Shown piece by piece: positions 18,552 to 31,066 of a DNA stretch of 64,000 nucleotides. Positions within the stretch are counted from its first letter, which is position 1. Each line of letters begins with the position of its first letter. Made by a program: the position numbers and the translations under genes. Location: positions 20,918 to 84,917 of the forward strand of contig NZ_PIZU01000009.1 of NCBI RefSeq assembly GCF_002838065.1. The letters run 5' to 3'. Under the pieces are notes generated by a model. That model did no database searches and was not told where the DNA came from. It saw only the letters and a program-made list of their open reading frames with translations. Source of the DNA: Mycobacterium hubeiense. Its GTDB lineage: Bacteria; Actinomycetota; Actinomycetes; Mycobacteriales; Mycobacteriaceae.

Positions 18552-19588
18552 GTAGGAACGCCGGCCTCGTCGAAGGTGGCCATCGAGGCCAGCACGGCCA
18601 CCGCGGCACGCACGATCGGCAACGCTATCGCCGCGCCGGTACCTTCGCCCAGGCGCATCTGCAGATCGACGAGCGGCTCCAGGTTCAGCAGCTGTAGTGC
18701 CAGGCCGTGCGCCGGTTCGGTGGACCGGTGACCGGCCTGCCACCACTGCCGCGCACCCGGCGCCAGCCGATCGGCGACCAGCGCCGCCGCCGTCACCACC
18801 AGCCCGTCGAGCAGCACCGGCGTGCGCCGCACCGCGGCCTGGGCGCAGAAGCCGGCGATGGCGGCCAGATCGGCGCCGCCGCAAACCCGAAGCAGCCCAA
18901 CGGGATCGCCTTGAACACCGCGGGCCCGGTACAGCGCGTCGCGAATCGCTGCGGTCTTGCGAGACCAGCCCGCGTCGTCGATCCCGGTGCCTCGTCCGAC
19001 CGCCGCGACCGGTTCGGCCCCGCAGAGTGCGGCAACCAATGCCGTTGCCGGCGTGGTGTTTCCGATCCCCATGTCGCCTGCGATCAACAGGTCGGCGCCG
19101 GAATCGACCTCCTGATCGGCGATCTGGCGACCGGCGTCGATCGCCGCAGCCGCCTCGGCGGCGGACAGGGCGTCCTCGACCGCGATGTTGCCGCTGCCGC
19201 GGCGGATCTTGTGCGCGCCGATGGCCGCCGACAGCGGCTGCTCGGTGTCGACGGCGATATCGACCACCCGCACGCTGGCCCCCGCCGTCTCGGCGATCAC
19301 GTTGATGGCCGCGCCACCAGCGTCGAAATTGGCGACCATCGCGGCAGTGACGTCCGGGGGATAGGCCGACACCCCGGCGCTGGTCACGCCGTGATCGCCG
19401 GCGAAAACCACGATCCGGGGCCGCTCGAACTGCTTCGGCGGGCAGCCCCCCTGACACGACGCCACCCACACCGACAGGTCCTCGAGCCGGCCGAGCGAAC
19501 CCGGTGGCTTGGTCAGCTGGTCCTGGCGGGCTCTGGCCGCGGCGGCGGCCCGCTCGTCGGGTGGGCTGACGTCCGGAAAGTCGATCAC
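18548..19588 (-). CDS. cobT: Nicotinate-nucleotide-dimethylbenzimidazole phosphoribosyltransferase
   Basis: A 346-residue CobT that makes alpha-ribazole phosphate, the lower ligand of B12. Recognisable parts: [17 protein letters not shown], the [17 protein letters not shown] block, [14 protein letters not shown], and [13 protein letters not shown] near the C terminus with the catalytic Glu. The GTG start at 19588 overlaps the cobU stop (GTGA), and its own stop overlaps cobS, so the three genes are a coupled operon. Confidence 0.95.
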   Translation of the reverse strand: MIDFPDVSPPDERAAAAARARQDQLTKPPGSLGRLEDLSVWVASCQGGCPPKQFERPRIVVFAGDHGVTSAGVSAYPPDVTAAMVANFDAGGAAINVIAETAGASVRVVDIAVDTEQPLSAAIGAHKIRRGSGNIAVEDALSAAEAAAAIDAGRQIADQEVDSGADLLIAGDMGIGNTTPATALVAALCGAEPVAAVGRGTGIDDAGWSRKTAAIRDALYRARGVQGDPVGLLRVCGGADLAAIAGFCAQAAVRRTPVLLDGLVVTAAALVADRLAPGARQWWQAGHRSTEPAHGLALQLLNLEPLVDLQMRLGEGTGAAIALPIVRAAVAVLASMATFDEAGVPT

Positions 19589-20115
19589 GGCGCCTTCACC
19601 GTCACTGGCTGCCCGGCCACCACCAACACCACGCGCTCGCACACCGCGGCCAGTCGCTGGTTGAGCGTGCCCAACTCGTCGGCGAACCGGCGGCCCGCCG
19701 CAGTGGCAGGCACCACCGTCAGCCCCACCTCCGGGCTGACCAACGCAAGCGCAGAGCCGAACCCGTCGACCGCGTCGATGAGCTCGTCCACATCGGTGGC
19801 AACCGAGCCGGACGTCCACGCGCCGCGCCGGTCCATCACCGCGGTGAGCCAGCCGCCGACGTCGTCGACCAGCGTCGCGGTGTGGGTGTCGGTCCGCAAT
19901 TGCGTTGGCACATCGATGGTTTCGACCGTCGACCAATGGGCGGGCCGGCGCTGCCGATGGGCGGCCACCCGGGCCGACCACTCGGCGTCGTCGGCCGAAC
20001 CGGACCCGGTGGCCAGATAGCGCACGGCCCGGCCGTCCCCGGCGGCCTCGGCGATCGCTGTCTCGGCCCACTGCGATTTGCCCGACCGGATACCGCCGAG
20101 CACCAGCATGCGCAC
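19585..20115 (-). CDS. cobU: Adenosylcobinamide kinase / guanylyltransferase
   Basis: A 176-residue bifunctional CobU/CobP. It starts with the P-loop [15 protein letters not shown] and contains the [22 protein letters not shown] segment with the His used for guanylylation. It phosphorylates and then guanylylates adenosylcobinamide, feeding CobS. Start is GTG 20115, with ATG 20109 an alternative two codons later; a longer frame upstream is antisense-like read-through. In M. tuberculosis cobU is at a different locus, so this contiguous cobU-cobT-cobS arrangement differs from that species. Confidence 0.92.
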   Translation of the reverse strand: MRMLVLGGIRSGKSQWAETAIAEAAGDGRAVRYLATGSGSADDAEWSARVAAHRQRRPAHWSTVETIDVPTQLRTDTHTATLVDDVGGWLTAVMDRRGAWTSGSVATDVDELIDAVDGFGSALALVSPEVGLTVVPATAAGRRFADELGTLNQRLAAVCERVVLVVAGQPVTVKAP

Positions 20116-20117
20116 GG

Positions 20118-20813
20118 TCAGGTGACTTTGTCGCCGCGGTTGACCCGGGGCCGCGGCGCCCGCATCCGGCGAATCTGCGATGCCCGGCTGGCGGCGTAGA
20201 AGCCGAGCCGCCACCCGGATTCGGTGTTGTCCGGGAACTTCTCGTCCACCAGGCGGTTCACCTTGCGCCCCACGATGAAGCCGTCGATGACCATGATCAG
20301 CACGAGCACCAGCATCGCGGGCGACAGGAACGCCTGAACCTGCACCGACGGCACCGCGAGCATCACGAAGATCAACCCCAGCGCGGCGGGCATGAACAGG
20401 CCCAACACGTTGCGCCGGGAGTCCACCACGTCGCGGACAAACCCGCGGATCGGCCCCCTGTCCCGCGGCAGCAGGTAGGCCTCCTCACCGGCCATCATCC
20501 GTTCCCGTCGCTCGGTCATCTCGGCCCGGCGGGCGATCCGGTCGGCCTTGCGCTCCTCGCGGGACATCTTGGTGCGCATTTCCTTGCGACGGCGACGAGC
20601 CTCCGCAGCGGTCATCGGCGCCGGTGGGACCGGCCCGCGGCGGCGGGCGGCCTCGCTGCGTTTGGGGGTGGGCCTGCCCTTCGGCGGTGTGGTGCCGCCG
20701 GCGGGGGTCTGCGCAGGCTCCTCCGGCACATCGGACGCCCCGGCCTCGAGGGCGTCAGTGTGCTCGGTTTGCTCCTTGGCTTTCTTCCTGCCCAGCAGAT
20801 CCACGTCTGCCAC
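20118..20813 (-). CDS. DUF3043 family membrane protein
   Basis: A 231-residue protein (Rv2206-like). The first ~100 residues are charged, Arg/Lys/Glu-rich and likely partly coiled ([20 protein letters not shown]), followed by [16 protein letters not shown] and two membrane helices around 145-195. DUF3043 is an actinobacterial membrane family without a known function. GTG start at 20813. Its stop lies two bases from the cobU start, so it heads the cob operon although nothing suggests a role in cobalamin. Confidence 0.83.
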   Translation of the reverse strand: MADVDLLGRKKAKEQTEHTDALEAGASDVPEEPAQTPAGGTTPPKGRPTPKRSEAARRRGPVPPAPMTAAEARRRRKEMRTKMSREERKADRIARRAEMTERRERMMAGEEAYLLPRDRGPIRGFVRDVVDSRRNVLGLFMPAALGLIFVMLAVPSVQVQAFLSPAMLVLVLIMVIDGFIVGRKVNRLVDEKFPDNTESGWRLGFYAASRASQIRRMRAPRPRVNRGDKVT

Positions 20814-20938
20814 CTTAATCTGCCGGGAAAGCCCGCTCGGCGGAGGTCACAGCGCCAGAAGTCGGGAATAGCGCCCTGACAAGGTACCGTTGATGCAGTG
20901 GGCCAAGCCCACCCACGTACATGCACCCAGGAGATGCG

Positions 20939-21298
20939 ATGACTGTTCAGGACTCGGCGACCAGCACGACGACTCACGGTGTGCTCCTGACCGATGCCGC
21001 GGCCGCCAAGGCGAAGGCGCTGCTGGACCAGGAGGGCCGTGACGACCTGGCGCTGCGCATCGCCGTCCAGCCGGGCGGCTGCGCCGGCCTGCGGTACAAC
21101 CTGTTCTTCGACGACCGCACCCTCGACGGCGATCTGACCGCGGAATTCGGCGGCGTCACCTTGACGGTGGACCGGATGAGCGCCCCCTACGTGCAGGGCG
21201 CCACCATCGATTTCGTCGACACCATCGAGAAGCAGGGCTTCACGATCGACAACCCGAACGCCACCGGCTCCTGCGCCTGCGGCGACTCGTTCAACTGA
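20939..21298 (+). CDS. HesB/IscA/ErpA-type iron-sulfur assembly protein
   Basis: A 119-residue A-type carrier that binds and delivers Fe-S clusters. It has the conserved cysteine in QPGGCAGLRYNLFFD and the C-terminal GSCACGDSFN pair. The ATG at 20939 follows an AGGAGA ribosome site; an in-frame ATG at 20921 lacks one. The position matches Rv2204c. The M. tuberculosis glycerate kinase gene that I expect between DUF3043 and this gene is missing here. The 125-base gap before it is the divergent promoter region for both genes. Confidence 0.93.
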   Translation: MTVQDSATSTTTHGVLLTDAAAAKAKALLDQEGRDDLALRIAVQPGGCAGLRYNLFFDDRTLDGDLTAEFGGVTLTVDRMSAPYVQGATIDFVDTIEKQGFTIDNPNATGSCACGDSFN

Positions 21299-21302
21299 TC
21301 CC

Positions 21303-21953
21303 TCAGTACTGTCCGGTCCGCAGCAGGTAGGAGCAGATCAGGATCTCCTTGTCCTGGACGAGCACCTGCACGACCGCCTGTTCCTCCCGATCGCGGGGTT
21401 CGTCGCGGTCCTCGCCGCGCGCTGAGCCCGCCGGCACGACGCGCATGGTGAACAGCACCTGCGCTTGATTGGCCGACCACGGCACGATCTTGTCGATCGA
21501 GGTGACCTCGGCGCTGCTGAACTGCTTGCGAAACGCGTCGCTGGCCAGATTCGCCAGCGACAGATCCGAGCGGCGTTCCTTGACCGCGTCGTAGAGCCCG
21601 CACAGCGTGTGGCGGGCGACGGTCTCGTCGTCGCCGCCGGCCAGCGCGTCCAGGTAGTTCTGGATCGCGGTGCGGGCCGTCTCCTCCGTCAGCACGCCGC
21701 TACGGGCGGCGGAGTTGTCATCACGGGCGGCAAACACCACCGCCGCCACCAGGCCCGCCACCACGGCAAGAACGAGCAGCGCACCGACCACCCACCGCCA
21801 CCGTCGGCGTTTCGGATACGGAACGGGCGGCGGCAGCATCCCCGGATAGGCCGACGGCGCAACGGGATTCTGCGGGTACGGCTGCGGAGGTCCCGGATAG
21901 GGTTGCGGGCCGACCGCTCCCGCGCCGTAATCGGGCGGATTCGGACCAGCCAT
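21303..21953 (-). CDS. Proline-rich single-pass membrane protein (Rv2203-like)
   Basis: A 216-residue protein. Residues 1-48 are Pro/Tyr/Gly-rich (QPYPGPPQPYPQNP), then a basic stop-transfer KRRRWRW and one membrane helix (~53-75). The rest is an extracytoplasmic domain with TARTAIQNYLDALAGGDDETVARHTLCGLYD, resembling the NTF2/DUF4878-type folds often found on mycobacterial membrane anchors. Function unknown. An SD-like GGGGGAG precedes the ATG. Divergent from adoK with a 155-base gap that should contain both promoters. Confidence 0.8.
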   Translation of the reverse strand: MAGPNPPDYGAGAVGPQPYPGPPQPYPQNPVAPSAYPGMLPPPVPYPKRRRWRWVVGALLVLAVVAGLVAAVVFAARDDNSAARSGVLTEETARTAIQNYLDALAGGDDETVARHTLCGLYDAVKERRSDLSLANLASDAFRKQFSSAEVTSIDKIVPWSANQAQVLFTMRVVPAGSARGEDRDEPRDREEQAVVQVLVQDKEILICSYLLRTGQY

Positions 21954-22102
21954 ACAGTTGCTCCCCCGGGGGATTGTGTGCGATTGCCGTCTACAGTGAC
22001 CGGGACGGGCACTTGTACGCAGGTTAGCGCAAGCCGACGGATGCGAACTCGGTCGTTAGTCTGGGTAAGGTTTCATAGACGGCTTAACGAAATGAAGGGT
22101 GA

Positions 22103-25007
<2,905 letters not shown>

Positions 25008-25013
25008 CGCGCC

Positions 25014-25019
25014 AGTATG
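25014..25019 (-). promoter_or_regulatory. -10 element CATACT for leaderless asnB
   Basis: Read on the minus strand, CATACT ends six bases before the asnB GTG. Absence of a Shine-Dalgarno sequence supports a transcript beginning at the start codon. Confidence 0.5.
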
Positions 25020-25071
25020 CCTAATCGCCGAGGTGTGTCGAGACTCGCACCGAGGCGTGGTCTACGCTGCG

Positions 25072-25077
25072 TAGTAT
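25072..25077 (+). promoter_or_regulatory. Possible -10 element TAGTAT for ctaC
   Basis: TAGTAT in the asnB-ctaC divergent gap lies 43 bases before the ctaC GTG, with AGGAGG in the leader. A TACGCT nine bases upstream is a second candidate. Confidence 0.3.
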
Positions 25078-25120
25078 TCGCCTAGCTCGCTAGCTTTACC
25101 GACTTCTAGGAGGCTCCAGC

Positions 25121-26155
25121 GTGACACCTCGCCGGTTGAGGGTGGCGGCGTTGTCGGTTGTCCTGGGTGCGACGGCGCTGCTGCTGTCCGGCTGCAGCTG
25201 GACCGATGCGCTCGCCTTGGGCTGGCCCGAAGGGATCACCCCGGAAGCCCACGTCAACCGCGAGTTGTGGATCGGCTCGGTGATCGCCTCGTTCGTCGTG
25301 GGCATCATCGTGTGGGGCCTGACGTTCTGGGCCGCTGCGTTCCACCGCAAGAAGGCCACCGACACGGAGCTGCCGCGACAGTTCGGCTACAACATGCCGC
25401 TGGAGCTGGTGCTGACCGTGGTGCCGTTCCTGATCATCTCGGTGCTGTTCTACTTCACCGTGGTGGTGCAGGAGAAGATGCTGCACACCGAGCCCAACCC
25501 CGAGGTCGTCGTCGACGTGACGGCATTCCAGTGGAACTGGAAGTTCGGCTACCAGAAGGTCAACTTCGCCGACGGCACCTTCACCTACGACGGGCTGGAC
25601 ACCGAACGCAAGGAAGCCGTGGAATCGCGCCCCGAGGGCGTCGATGCACATGGTGAGGAGCAGGTCGGCGCCATCGCCGGTAAGAACCCGGAGGACCGCA
25701 GCTACCTGAACTTCGACAAGGTCGAGACCCTGGGCACCTCCACCGAGATCCCGGTGCTCGTGCTGCCCGCCGGCAAGCGCATCGAGTTCCAGATCGCCTC
25801 GGCCGACGTGATCCACGCGTTCTGGGTGCCGGAGTTCCTGTTCAAGCGCGACGTGATGCCCAACCCCAAGGAGAACAACTCCGACAACGTCTTCCAGGTC
25901 AGCGAGATCACCAAGACCGGTGCGTTCGTCGGGCGGTGCGCGGAGATGTGCGGCACCTACCACTCGATGATGAACTTCGAGGTGCGGGTGGTGGAGCCCA
26001 ACGACTTCAAGGCCTATCTGCAGCAGCGCATCGGCGGCAAGACCAACGCCGAAGCGCTGATGGCGATCAACCAGTCGCCGACGGCGATCACCACCCGCCC
26101 GTTCGACACGCGCCGCGGCGAGCAGGCGCCCCAAGCGCCCCAGGCAAGCAAGTAG
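25121..26155 (+). CDS. ctaC: Cytochrome c oxidase (aa3) subunit II lipoprotein
   Basis: A 344-residue CtaC. The N terminus is a lipoprotein signal with lipobox LLLSGC (Cys25), then two membrane helices (~50-75 and ~100-120). The C-terminal cupredoxin domain carries the CuA ligands in [14 protein letters not shown], which accept electrons from cytochrome cc of the bcc complex. An insertion with many charged residues (~165-200) is typical of actinobacterial subunit II. GTG start after AGGAGG. First of a ctaC-ctaF pair. Confidence 0.97.
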   Translation: MTPRRLRVAALSVVLGATALLLSGCSWTDALALGWPEGITPEAHVNRELWIGSVIASFVVGIIVWGLTFWAAAFHRKKATDTELPRQFGYNMPLELVLTVVPFLIISVLFYFTVVVQEKMLHTEPNPEVVVDVTAFQWNWKFGYQKVNFADGTFTYDGLDTERKEAVESRPEGVDAHGEEQVGAIAGKNPEDRSYLNFDKVETLGTSTEIPVLVLPAGKRIEFQIASADVIHAFWVPEFLFKRDVMPNPKENNSDNVFQVSEITKTGAFVGRCAEMCGTYHSMMNFEVRVVEPNDFKAYLQQRIGGKTNAEALMAINQSPTAITTRPFDTRRGEQAPQAPQASK

Positions 26156-26164
26156 GGACACCGC

Positions 26165-26584
26165 ATGCACATTGAAGCCAGGCTGTTCGAGTTCCTGACC
26201 GCGTTCTTCATCCTGTCGGCGATCGTCTACGGCGTGCTCACCGCGATGTTCGCCAACGGCGGCGTGGAGTGGGCGGGCACCACCGCTTTGGTGATGACCG
26301 CGGGGCTGACGCTGATCACCGGAACCTTTTTCCGGTTCGTGGCGCGCCGGCTCGACACCCGTCCCGAGGACTACGAGGACGCCGAGATCAGCGACGGCGC
26401 CGGCGAGCTCGGCTTCTACGCCCCGCACAGCTGGTGGCCGGTGATGGTCGCGCTGTCGGCCTCGGTGACCGCGGTGGGCGTCGCATTGTGGCTGCCGTGG
26501 CTGATCGTCGGCGGCGTCGGCTTCGTGTTGGCGTCCGCGGCCGGCCTGGTGTTCGAGTACTACACCGGACCCGAGAAGCACTGA
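26165..26584 (+). CDS. ctaF: Cytochrome c oxidase subunit 4
   Basis: A 139-residue actinobacterial aa3-oxidase subunit IV with four hydrophobic helices. [20 protein letters not shown] at the N terminus and the [29 protein letters not shown] loop (quoted in part: [13 protein letters not shown]) are family hallmarks. It follows ctaC by nine bases and is an accessory subunit of the bcc-aa3 supercomplex. Confidence 0.95.
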   Translation: MHIEARLFEFLTAFFILSAIVYGVLTAMFANGGVEWAGTTALVMTAGLTLITGTFFRFVARRLDTRPEDYEDAEISDGAGELGFYAPHSWWPVMVALSASVTAVGVALWLPWLIVGGVGFVLASAAGLVFEYYTGPEKH

Positions 26585-26715
26585 CGGTCGTAGGTCACAA
26601 TCGGGCAAACAGTTCGCCCGCCCACCGTGCTGCGAGATCCGTTCGCGCCGCCCGGTTGGGTAATGTTGCCGAGGCACCTAACGCCGTTAGAGCAAGTCGA
26701 GAAGGATAGGCGTAG

Positions 26716-27585
26716 ATGAGCGGGCCGAATCCCCCCGGGCCGGACACTGAAGGGTCGGACCTCCCAGAACGCGAGCCAACCAGCCAGCCCACCGACGACG
26801 CGGCCGACGTCGTCGGTCCTCCGACGGCCGAGACCGCGCGGGCATATTCAGCGCCGGAATCCGAGCAGTTCACCAGCGGGCCGTACGTCCCGCCGGATCC
26901 GGCGCTCTACGACTACGACAGCTACGACCCGGCGACCGAACTCGTCGAGGAGGCCCCGCCGCCGCGCTGGCCGTGGGTCGTCGGCGTCACCGCGATCATC
27001 GCCGCCATCGCCCTGGTGGTGTCGGTGTCGCTGCTCGTGCTGGGCACCGATACCGACAACCTCGCGACGCCGGAGACCAGCACCACCGCGTCGGCGCCGC
27101 CGGTGCAGGACGAGATCACCACAACGACGCCACCGCCGCCGCCACCTCCGCCTCCGCCGACGTCCGAGGAGCCGCCTCCGCCGCCGCCGGAGACCGTCAC
27201 GGTGACGCAGGAGCCACCGCCACCGCCGCCTCCGCCTCCCGCGGAGGAACCCCCGCCGCCGGTGACCACCACGCCCCCGCCGCCGGTGACCACCACCACG
27301 ACGACGCGGTCGGGCCCGCGTCAGGTGACGTACTCGGTGACGGGGACCAAGGCGCCCGGCGACATCATCACCGTCACCTATATCGACGCGAATGGTCGTA
27401 GCCGCACGCAGCGCAACGTCTACATCCCGTGGTCGCTGACTGTGACGCCGATCTCGCAGTCCGAGGTGGGCTCGGTGCAGGCCTCCAGCCTGTTCCTGGT
27501 GAGCAGGCTGAACTGCTCCATCACCACCAGCGACGGCACGGTGTTGAGGTCGAACACCGGCAACTCTCCGCAGACAAGCTGCTGA
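26716..27585 (+). CDS. mmpS3: MmpS3-type membrane protein with polyproline linker
   Basis: A 289-residue protein: acidic cytoplasmic N terminus (1-85), one membrane helix (~86-109), an extracytoplasmic linker (~139-190) made mostly of Pro, Thr and Glu with runs of eight or more prolines, and a C-terminal MmpS beta-domain (~201-289). MmpS proteins normally partner MmpL lipid transporters, but MmpS3 is an orphan with no mmpL beside it and is linked in mycobacteria to envelope assembly and growth. SD-like AAGGATAGG upstream. Gap 26585-26715 contains a TAATGT hexamer as a possible -10. The stop overlaps the next gene (TGATG). Confidence 0.92.
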   Translation: MSGPNPPGPDTEGSDLPEREPTSQPTDDAADVVGPPTAETARAYSAPESEQFTSGPYVPPDPALYDYDSYDPATELVEEAPPPRWPWVVGVTAIIAAIALVVSVSLLVLGTDTDNLATPETSTTASAPPVQDEITTTTPPPPPPPPPPTSEEPPPPPPETVTVTQEPPPPPPPPPAEEPPPPVTTTPPPPVTTTTTTRSGPRQVTYSVTGTKAPGDIITVTYIDANGRSRTQRNVYIPWSLTVTPISQSEVGSVQASSLFLVSRLNCSITTSDGTVLRSNTGNSPQTSC

Positions 27586-28184
27586 TGGGATACGACAAGC
27601 TCGACCGCATCCTGCTCGGGGCGTGTGCTGCGGTCTGGCTTGCCGCCCTCGGCGCCGCAGTGGCCGCCACGGTCGCCCTGGTGGACCTCGGCCGTGGCCA
27701 CCCGGAGACCGCGAACGGCACACCGTGGCTGCTGTACACGGTCATCGGCGTCTCGGTCGTGGTGATCGCGGCCGCGGTGCCGCTGCTGCTGCGGGCCCGC
27801 GCGACGGCGGATCAGCCGCCGGCGCGCAGCGCACCGCCACGCCCGCCGCGGCCTCCTCGGCAGTCGGCCGCGCGGGCCTTCGGCGCGTTCGACGACCCGA
27901 TGGCTACCCGGCCCGGTTATTCACGGCCCACCGTCAGTCGGCCCGCGTGGGCGTTTCCGACGGATGCGGTGGATCAGGTGTGGTTCCGCTGCGCGGTCGT
28001 GCTCGGAATCGCCATGGGCGCTGCGATTTTCATGATCGGCGTGGCCACGTATCTGATGGCCGTCGACAACGACACGTTCGCGTGGACCCTCTACGTGATC
28101 GTCGGTCTGGTCACGCTGGGGATGGTCGCCATCCCGGTGTTCTATCTGCGCGAGCTGCACAGCATCGTCGACTCAGCGGCGTAG
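27585..28184 (+). CDS. DUF2561 family four-helix membrane protein
   Basis: A 199-residue membrane protein (Rv2197c-like). Two helices at ~10-32 and ~43-63, a Pro/Arg-rich cytoplasmic loop, then two helices at ~135-157 and ~165-187. No enzymatic motif is visible. The ATG at 27585 shares a base with the mmpS3 stop, so it is translationally coupled to it. The conserved neighbourhood with mmpS3 and the oxidase genes suggests an envelope or respiratory accessory role, which is inference only. It converges on qcrB. Confidence 0.82.
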   Translation: MGYDKLDRILLGACAAVWLAALGAAVAATVALVDLGRGHPETANGTPWLLYTVIGVSVVVIAAAVPLLLRARATADQPPARSAPPRPPRPPRQSAARAFGAFDDPMATRPGYSRPTVSRPAWAFPTDAVDQVWFRCAVVLGIAMGAAIFMIGVATYLMAVDNDTFAWTLYVIVGLVTLGMVAIPVFYLRELHSIVDSAA

Positions 28185-28217
28185 CTTTCCGGCGCGTTGC
28201 CGCCCGGCTGACGGTGA

Positions 28218-29864
28218 TCAGTGGTGCCCGTTGGTCTCGCCGTTGGGGGAGCCGTACGTCGTGTCCTGATGCTCGCGCAGCGCGGTCAGCGCCTTGCGCT
28301 CGGAGGCGTGTGCGGCCTCGGTGAGCGCTTCGTGCTCCTCGATCGGGTCGGCCGTCAAGAAGCTGCCGCTGCCGGGCGCGCCGGCGGAGCCCAGCTTGTT
28401 CATCCGCTTGGGCAGGGCAGCGCCCTGGTATTCCAACGGAATCGGATGGCCGTGCTCGTCGACCGGGCCGAGCGGTTGGTGCAGTTCGATGTAGGCGCCG
28501 TGCGGCAGGCGTTTGATGATGCCGGTTTCGATGCCGTGTTCGAGCACCGCGCGGTCGCTGCGCTGCAGGCCCACGCACCAGCGGTAGGTGATGTAGTAGA
28601 CGATCGCGGGCAGCACTACCATGCCGATGCGGCCGATCCAGGTCGTCGCGTTCAGCGAGATGTGGAACTTCAGCGCGATGATGTCGTTCATCGCCGCCAG
28701 TGTCAGCACCATGTAGAAGGCGATCGCCGCCGCGCCAATTGAGGTGCGCACCGGCACATCTCGCGGCCGCTGCAACAAATTGTGGTGCGCGTTGTCGCCG
28801 CTGAACTTCTTCTCCAGCCAGGGGTAGATGATCAGCAGGATGAAGATCAGACCCATCGTCAACGCCACCCAGACCGGTGCCGGGATGGTGTAGTTGCCGA
28901 GGTAGATCTCCCACGGCGGGAAGATACGGGCCAGGCCCTCGGTCCACATCATGTAGAAGTCAGGCTGAGAACCTGCCGACACTTGAGAGGGCTTGTAGGG
29001 GCCCAGGTTCCAGATCGGGTTGATCTGCAGCAGCCCGCCCATCAGGCCCAGCACGCCGACGACCATCGCGAAGAACGCGCCGGACTTGACCGCGAACACC
29101 GGCATCACGCGCACACCGACGACGTTGTGTTCGGTGCGGCCCGGTCCGGGGAACTGGGTGTGCTTCTGGAACCACACCAGCGCCAGGTGAACACCGATGA
29201 GCGCCAAGATGATTCCCGGTATCAGCAGGATGTGCAGGGCGTAGAGCCTCGGGATGAGGATCTCGCCGGGGAAGTCGCCGCCGAACAGCGCCCAGTGCAA
29301 CCAGGTGCCGATCACCGGCATGCCCAGCGTGATCGACGACAGCGCGGCCCGCAGCCCGATACCCGACAGCAGGTCGTCGGGCAGCGAATAGCCGAAGTAG
29401 CCCTCGAACATGGCCAGGATGAGCAGCAGCGCGCCGATCACCCAGTTGGCTTCGCGGGGCCGGCGGAACGCGCCGGTGAAGAAGATCCGCGCGAGGTGCA
29501 CCATGATCGCCGCGGCGAACATCAACGCCGCCCAGTGGTGGATCTGGCGCACGAACAACCCGCCGCGCACTTCGAAGCTGATGTCCAGCGTGGATTCGTA
29601 GGCCCGCGACATCTGCACGCCGCGAAGTGGTTGGTACACGCCGTCATAGGTCACGTGCGCCATCGACGGGTCGAAGAACAGCGTCAACCACACACCGGTA
29701 ATGAGCAGCACGATGAAGCTGTACAGGGCGATCTCACCCAGCAGGAATGACCAGTGGGTGGGGAAGACCTTGTTCAGCTGCCGGCGTACCGCGGCGGAGG
29801 GGTGATAGCGAGAATCGACCGCATCGCCTTGTGCCGCTGCGATCTTGGCGAGGTCAGGACTCAT
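28218..29864 (-). CDS. qcrB: Cytochrome bc1 complex cytochrome b subunit
   Basis: A 548-residue QcrB with eight or more membrane helices and a long hydrophilic C-terminal tail, as in actinobacteria. Heme-b histidines are seen in [20 protein letters not shown] and in [20 protein letters not shown]. The Q-site loop reads PDFY, the actinobacterial variant of PEWY. This is the menaquinol oxidase core and, in M. tuberculosis, the target of Q203-type inhibitors. Start ATG overlaps the qcrA stop by four bases. Confidence 0.97.
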   Translation of the reverse strand: MSPDLAKIAAAQGDAVDSRYHPSAAVRRQLNKVFPTHWSFLLGEIALYSFIVLLITGVWLTLFFDPSMAHVTYDGVYQPLRGVQMSRAYESTLDISFEVRGGLFVRQIHHWAALMFAAAIMVHLARIFFTGAFRRPREANWVIGALLLILAMFEGYFGYSLPDDLLSGIGLRAALSSITLGMPVIGTWLHWALFGGDFPGEILIPRLYALHILLIPGIILALIGVHLALVWFQKHTQFPGPGRTEHNVVGVRVMPVFAVKSGAFFAMVVGVLGLMGGLLQINPIWNLGPYKPSQVSAGSQPDFYMMWTEGLARIFPPWEIYLGNYTIPAPVWVALTMGLIFILLIIYPWLEKKFSGDNAHHNLLQRPRDVPVRTSIGAAAIAFYMVLTLAAMNDIIALKFHISLNATTWIGRIGMVVLPAIVYYITYRWCVGLQRSDRAVLEHGIETGIIKRLPHGAYIELHQPLGPVDEHGHPIPLEYQGAALPKRMNKLGSAGAPGSGSFLTADPIEEHEALTEAAHASERKALTALREHQDTTYGSPNGETNGHH

Positions 29865-31066
29865 GAGCGCCGCTCCCAGAATGCCGGTCCGACGGGCTCG
29901 ATGAAGTCGCCGTTGGCGACCAGATACCCGTCCTGGTCAATGGTGATGGGCAGCTGCGCCAATGCCCGCGCAGCCGGACCGAATATGGGCCTCGCCCAGT
30001 GCAACGCGTCGAACTGCGACTGGTGGCACGGGCAGAGGATGCGATAGGTCTGCTGTTCGTAAAGCGAAGAGGGGCAACCCAAGTGCGAGCACACCTTGGT
30101 GAATGCGTACAGGTCGCCGAAGTTAAAGCTCTCTTGACCCTTGCGCTTGACCACCTTGTGCGCGTCGGCGGGCTTGATGCGGATCAGCATGACCGGATTG
30201 CGCACGCCCATCGCGATTTCGGTGAGGTGGTGCGCCGATTCGACGGTGGTGCCGTCGCCGTCGGACTCGCGCCACGGGAACACCGTCTCCATACCGCCGG
30301 CGTCGATGTCCTCCGGGCGCATCTTGACGAACGGTGATTCGCCGGGCAGGCCGGTCGCGCGGGCCAGGTAGATGGTTTCGCCGTGGTAGCGCGGGGTCCA
30401 TCCGGACGTCCACAGCACGGCCTTCTTGCCTTCGGCGGTGGGCACCACCGGCTTCCACGGGTTCTTGATCAGCCCGCCGATGAACGCCACCAGCGTGCCG
30501 AGTCCGAACGCGCCCAGCCCGACACCCAGCGACAGCCCGATCATCTTGCGCCGCTTGATGGTCGAGCCCTCGAGCGCGTCGGTGAGGTTGGCCGCGATGG
30601 TCTTGCGGTGGATCTCGGGGGAGCGGCCGTCGTGGCGTTGCTGGATCGAGATCTCTTCGGGGATGAACTTCTTCTGGTAGAGCACCGCGCCGATGCCGAT
30701 CGCCAGGATCGACAGCCCGAACAGCAGCCCGTAGAGCGGGGTGGCCAGGGTGTAGAGGAACTCGCCTTCCGACCCGTACGGCTTGTACTCCCACGGCCAG
30801 AAGATGAAGACCACCAGCAGCGCCAGGCCCGAAAACCCGCCCAGCAGAAGCCAATTCGCCACACTACGCTCGGCGCGCTTTTCGGCCTTGGTGCCGGGCA
30901 CCGGCCAGCGCGGCTCCTTGTAGACGGTCTCGACGCCGTCCATCCGGCCGCCCAGCTCGACGAGTTCCTCGCGTGACATCGACGCCAGTTCGGCGTCGCT
31001 GGGCTGCCCGGGAACGCCGGTTTGGCCCGGGGTGTCCGTGCCTTTCATCTCCTCGCCGTCACTCAT
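29861..31066 (-). CDS. qcrA: Rieske iron-sulfur subunit of the bcc complex
   Basis: A 401-residue actinobacterial Rieske protein with an N-terminal cytoplasmic region, three membrane helices (~75-95, ~105-130, ~165-190) and a C-terminal 2Fe-2S domain. Cluster ligands are Cys326/His328 and Cys345/His348, with Cys331 and Cys347 forming the usual disulfide. The ATG at 31066 overlaps the qcrC stop (ATGA); an upstream in-frame start that would sit inside qcrC is rejected. Confidence 0.96.
   Translation of the reverse strand: MSDGEEMKGTDTPGQTGVPGQPSDAELASMSREELVELGGRMDGVETVYKEPRWPVPGTKAEKRAERSVANWLLLGGFSGLALLVVFIFWPWEYKPYGSEGEFLYTLATPLYGLLFGLSILAIGIGAVLYQKKFIPEEISIQQRHDGRSPEIHRKTIAANLTDALEGSTIKRRKMIGLSLGVGLGAFGLGTLVAFIGGLIKNPWKPVVPTAEGKKAVLWTSGWTPRYHGETIYLARATGLPGESPFVKMRPEDIDAGGMETVFPWRESDGDGTTVESAHHLTEIAMGVRNPVMLIRIKPADAHKVVKRKGQESFNFGDLYAFTKVCSHLGCPSSLYEQQTYRILCPCHQSQFDALHWARPIFGPAARALAQLPITIDQDGYLVANGDFIEPVGPAFWERRS

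Noticed and set aside
17820..19469. 549-codon frame that would fuse cobS to upstream sequence
   Set aside because: The upstream part is out of frame with cobT and reads as low-complexity Arg/Gly; cobS begins at GTG 18551 with a normal GTGA overlap.
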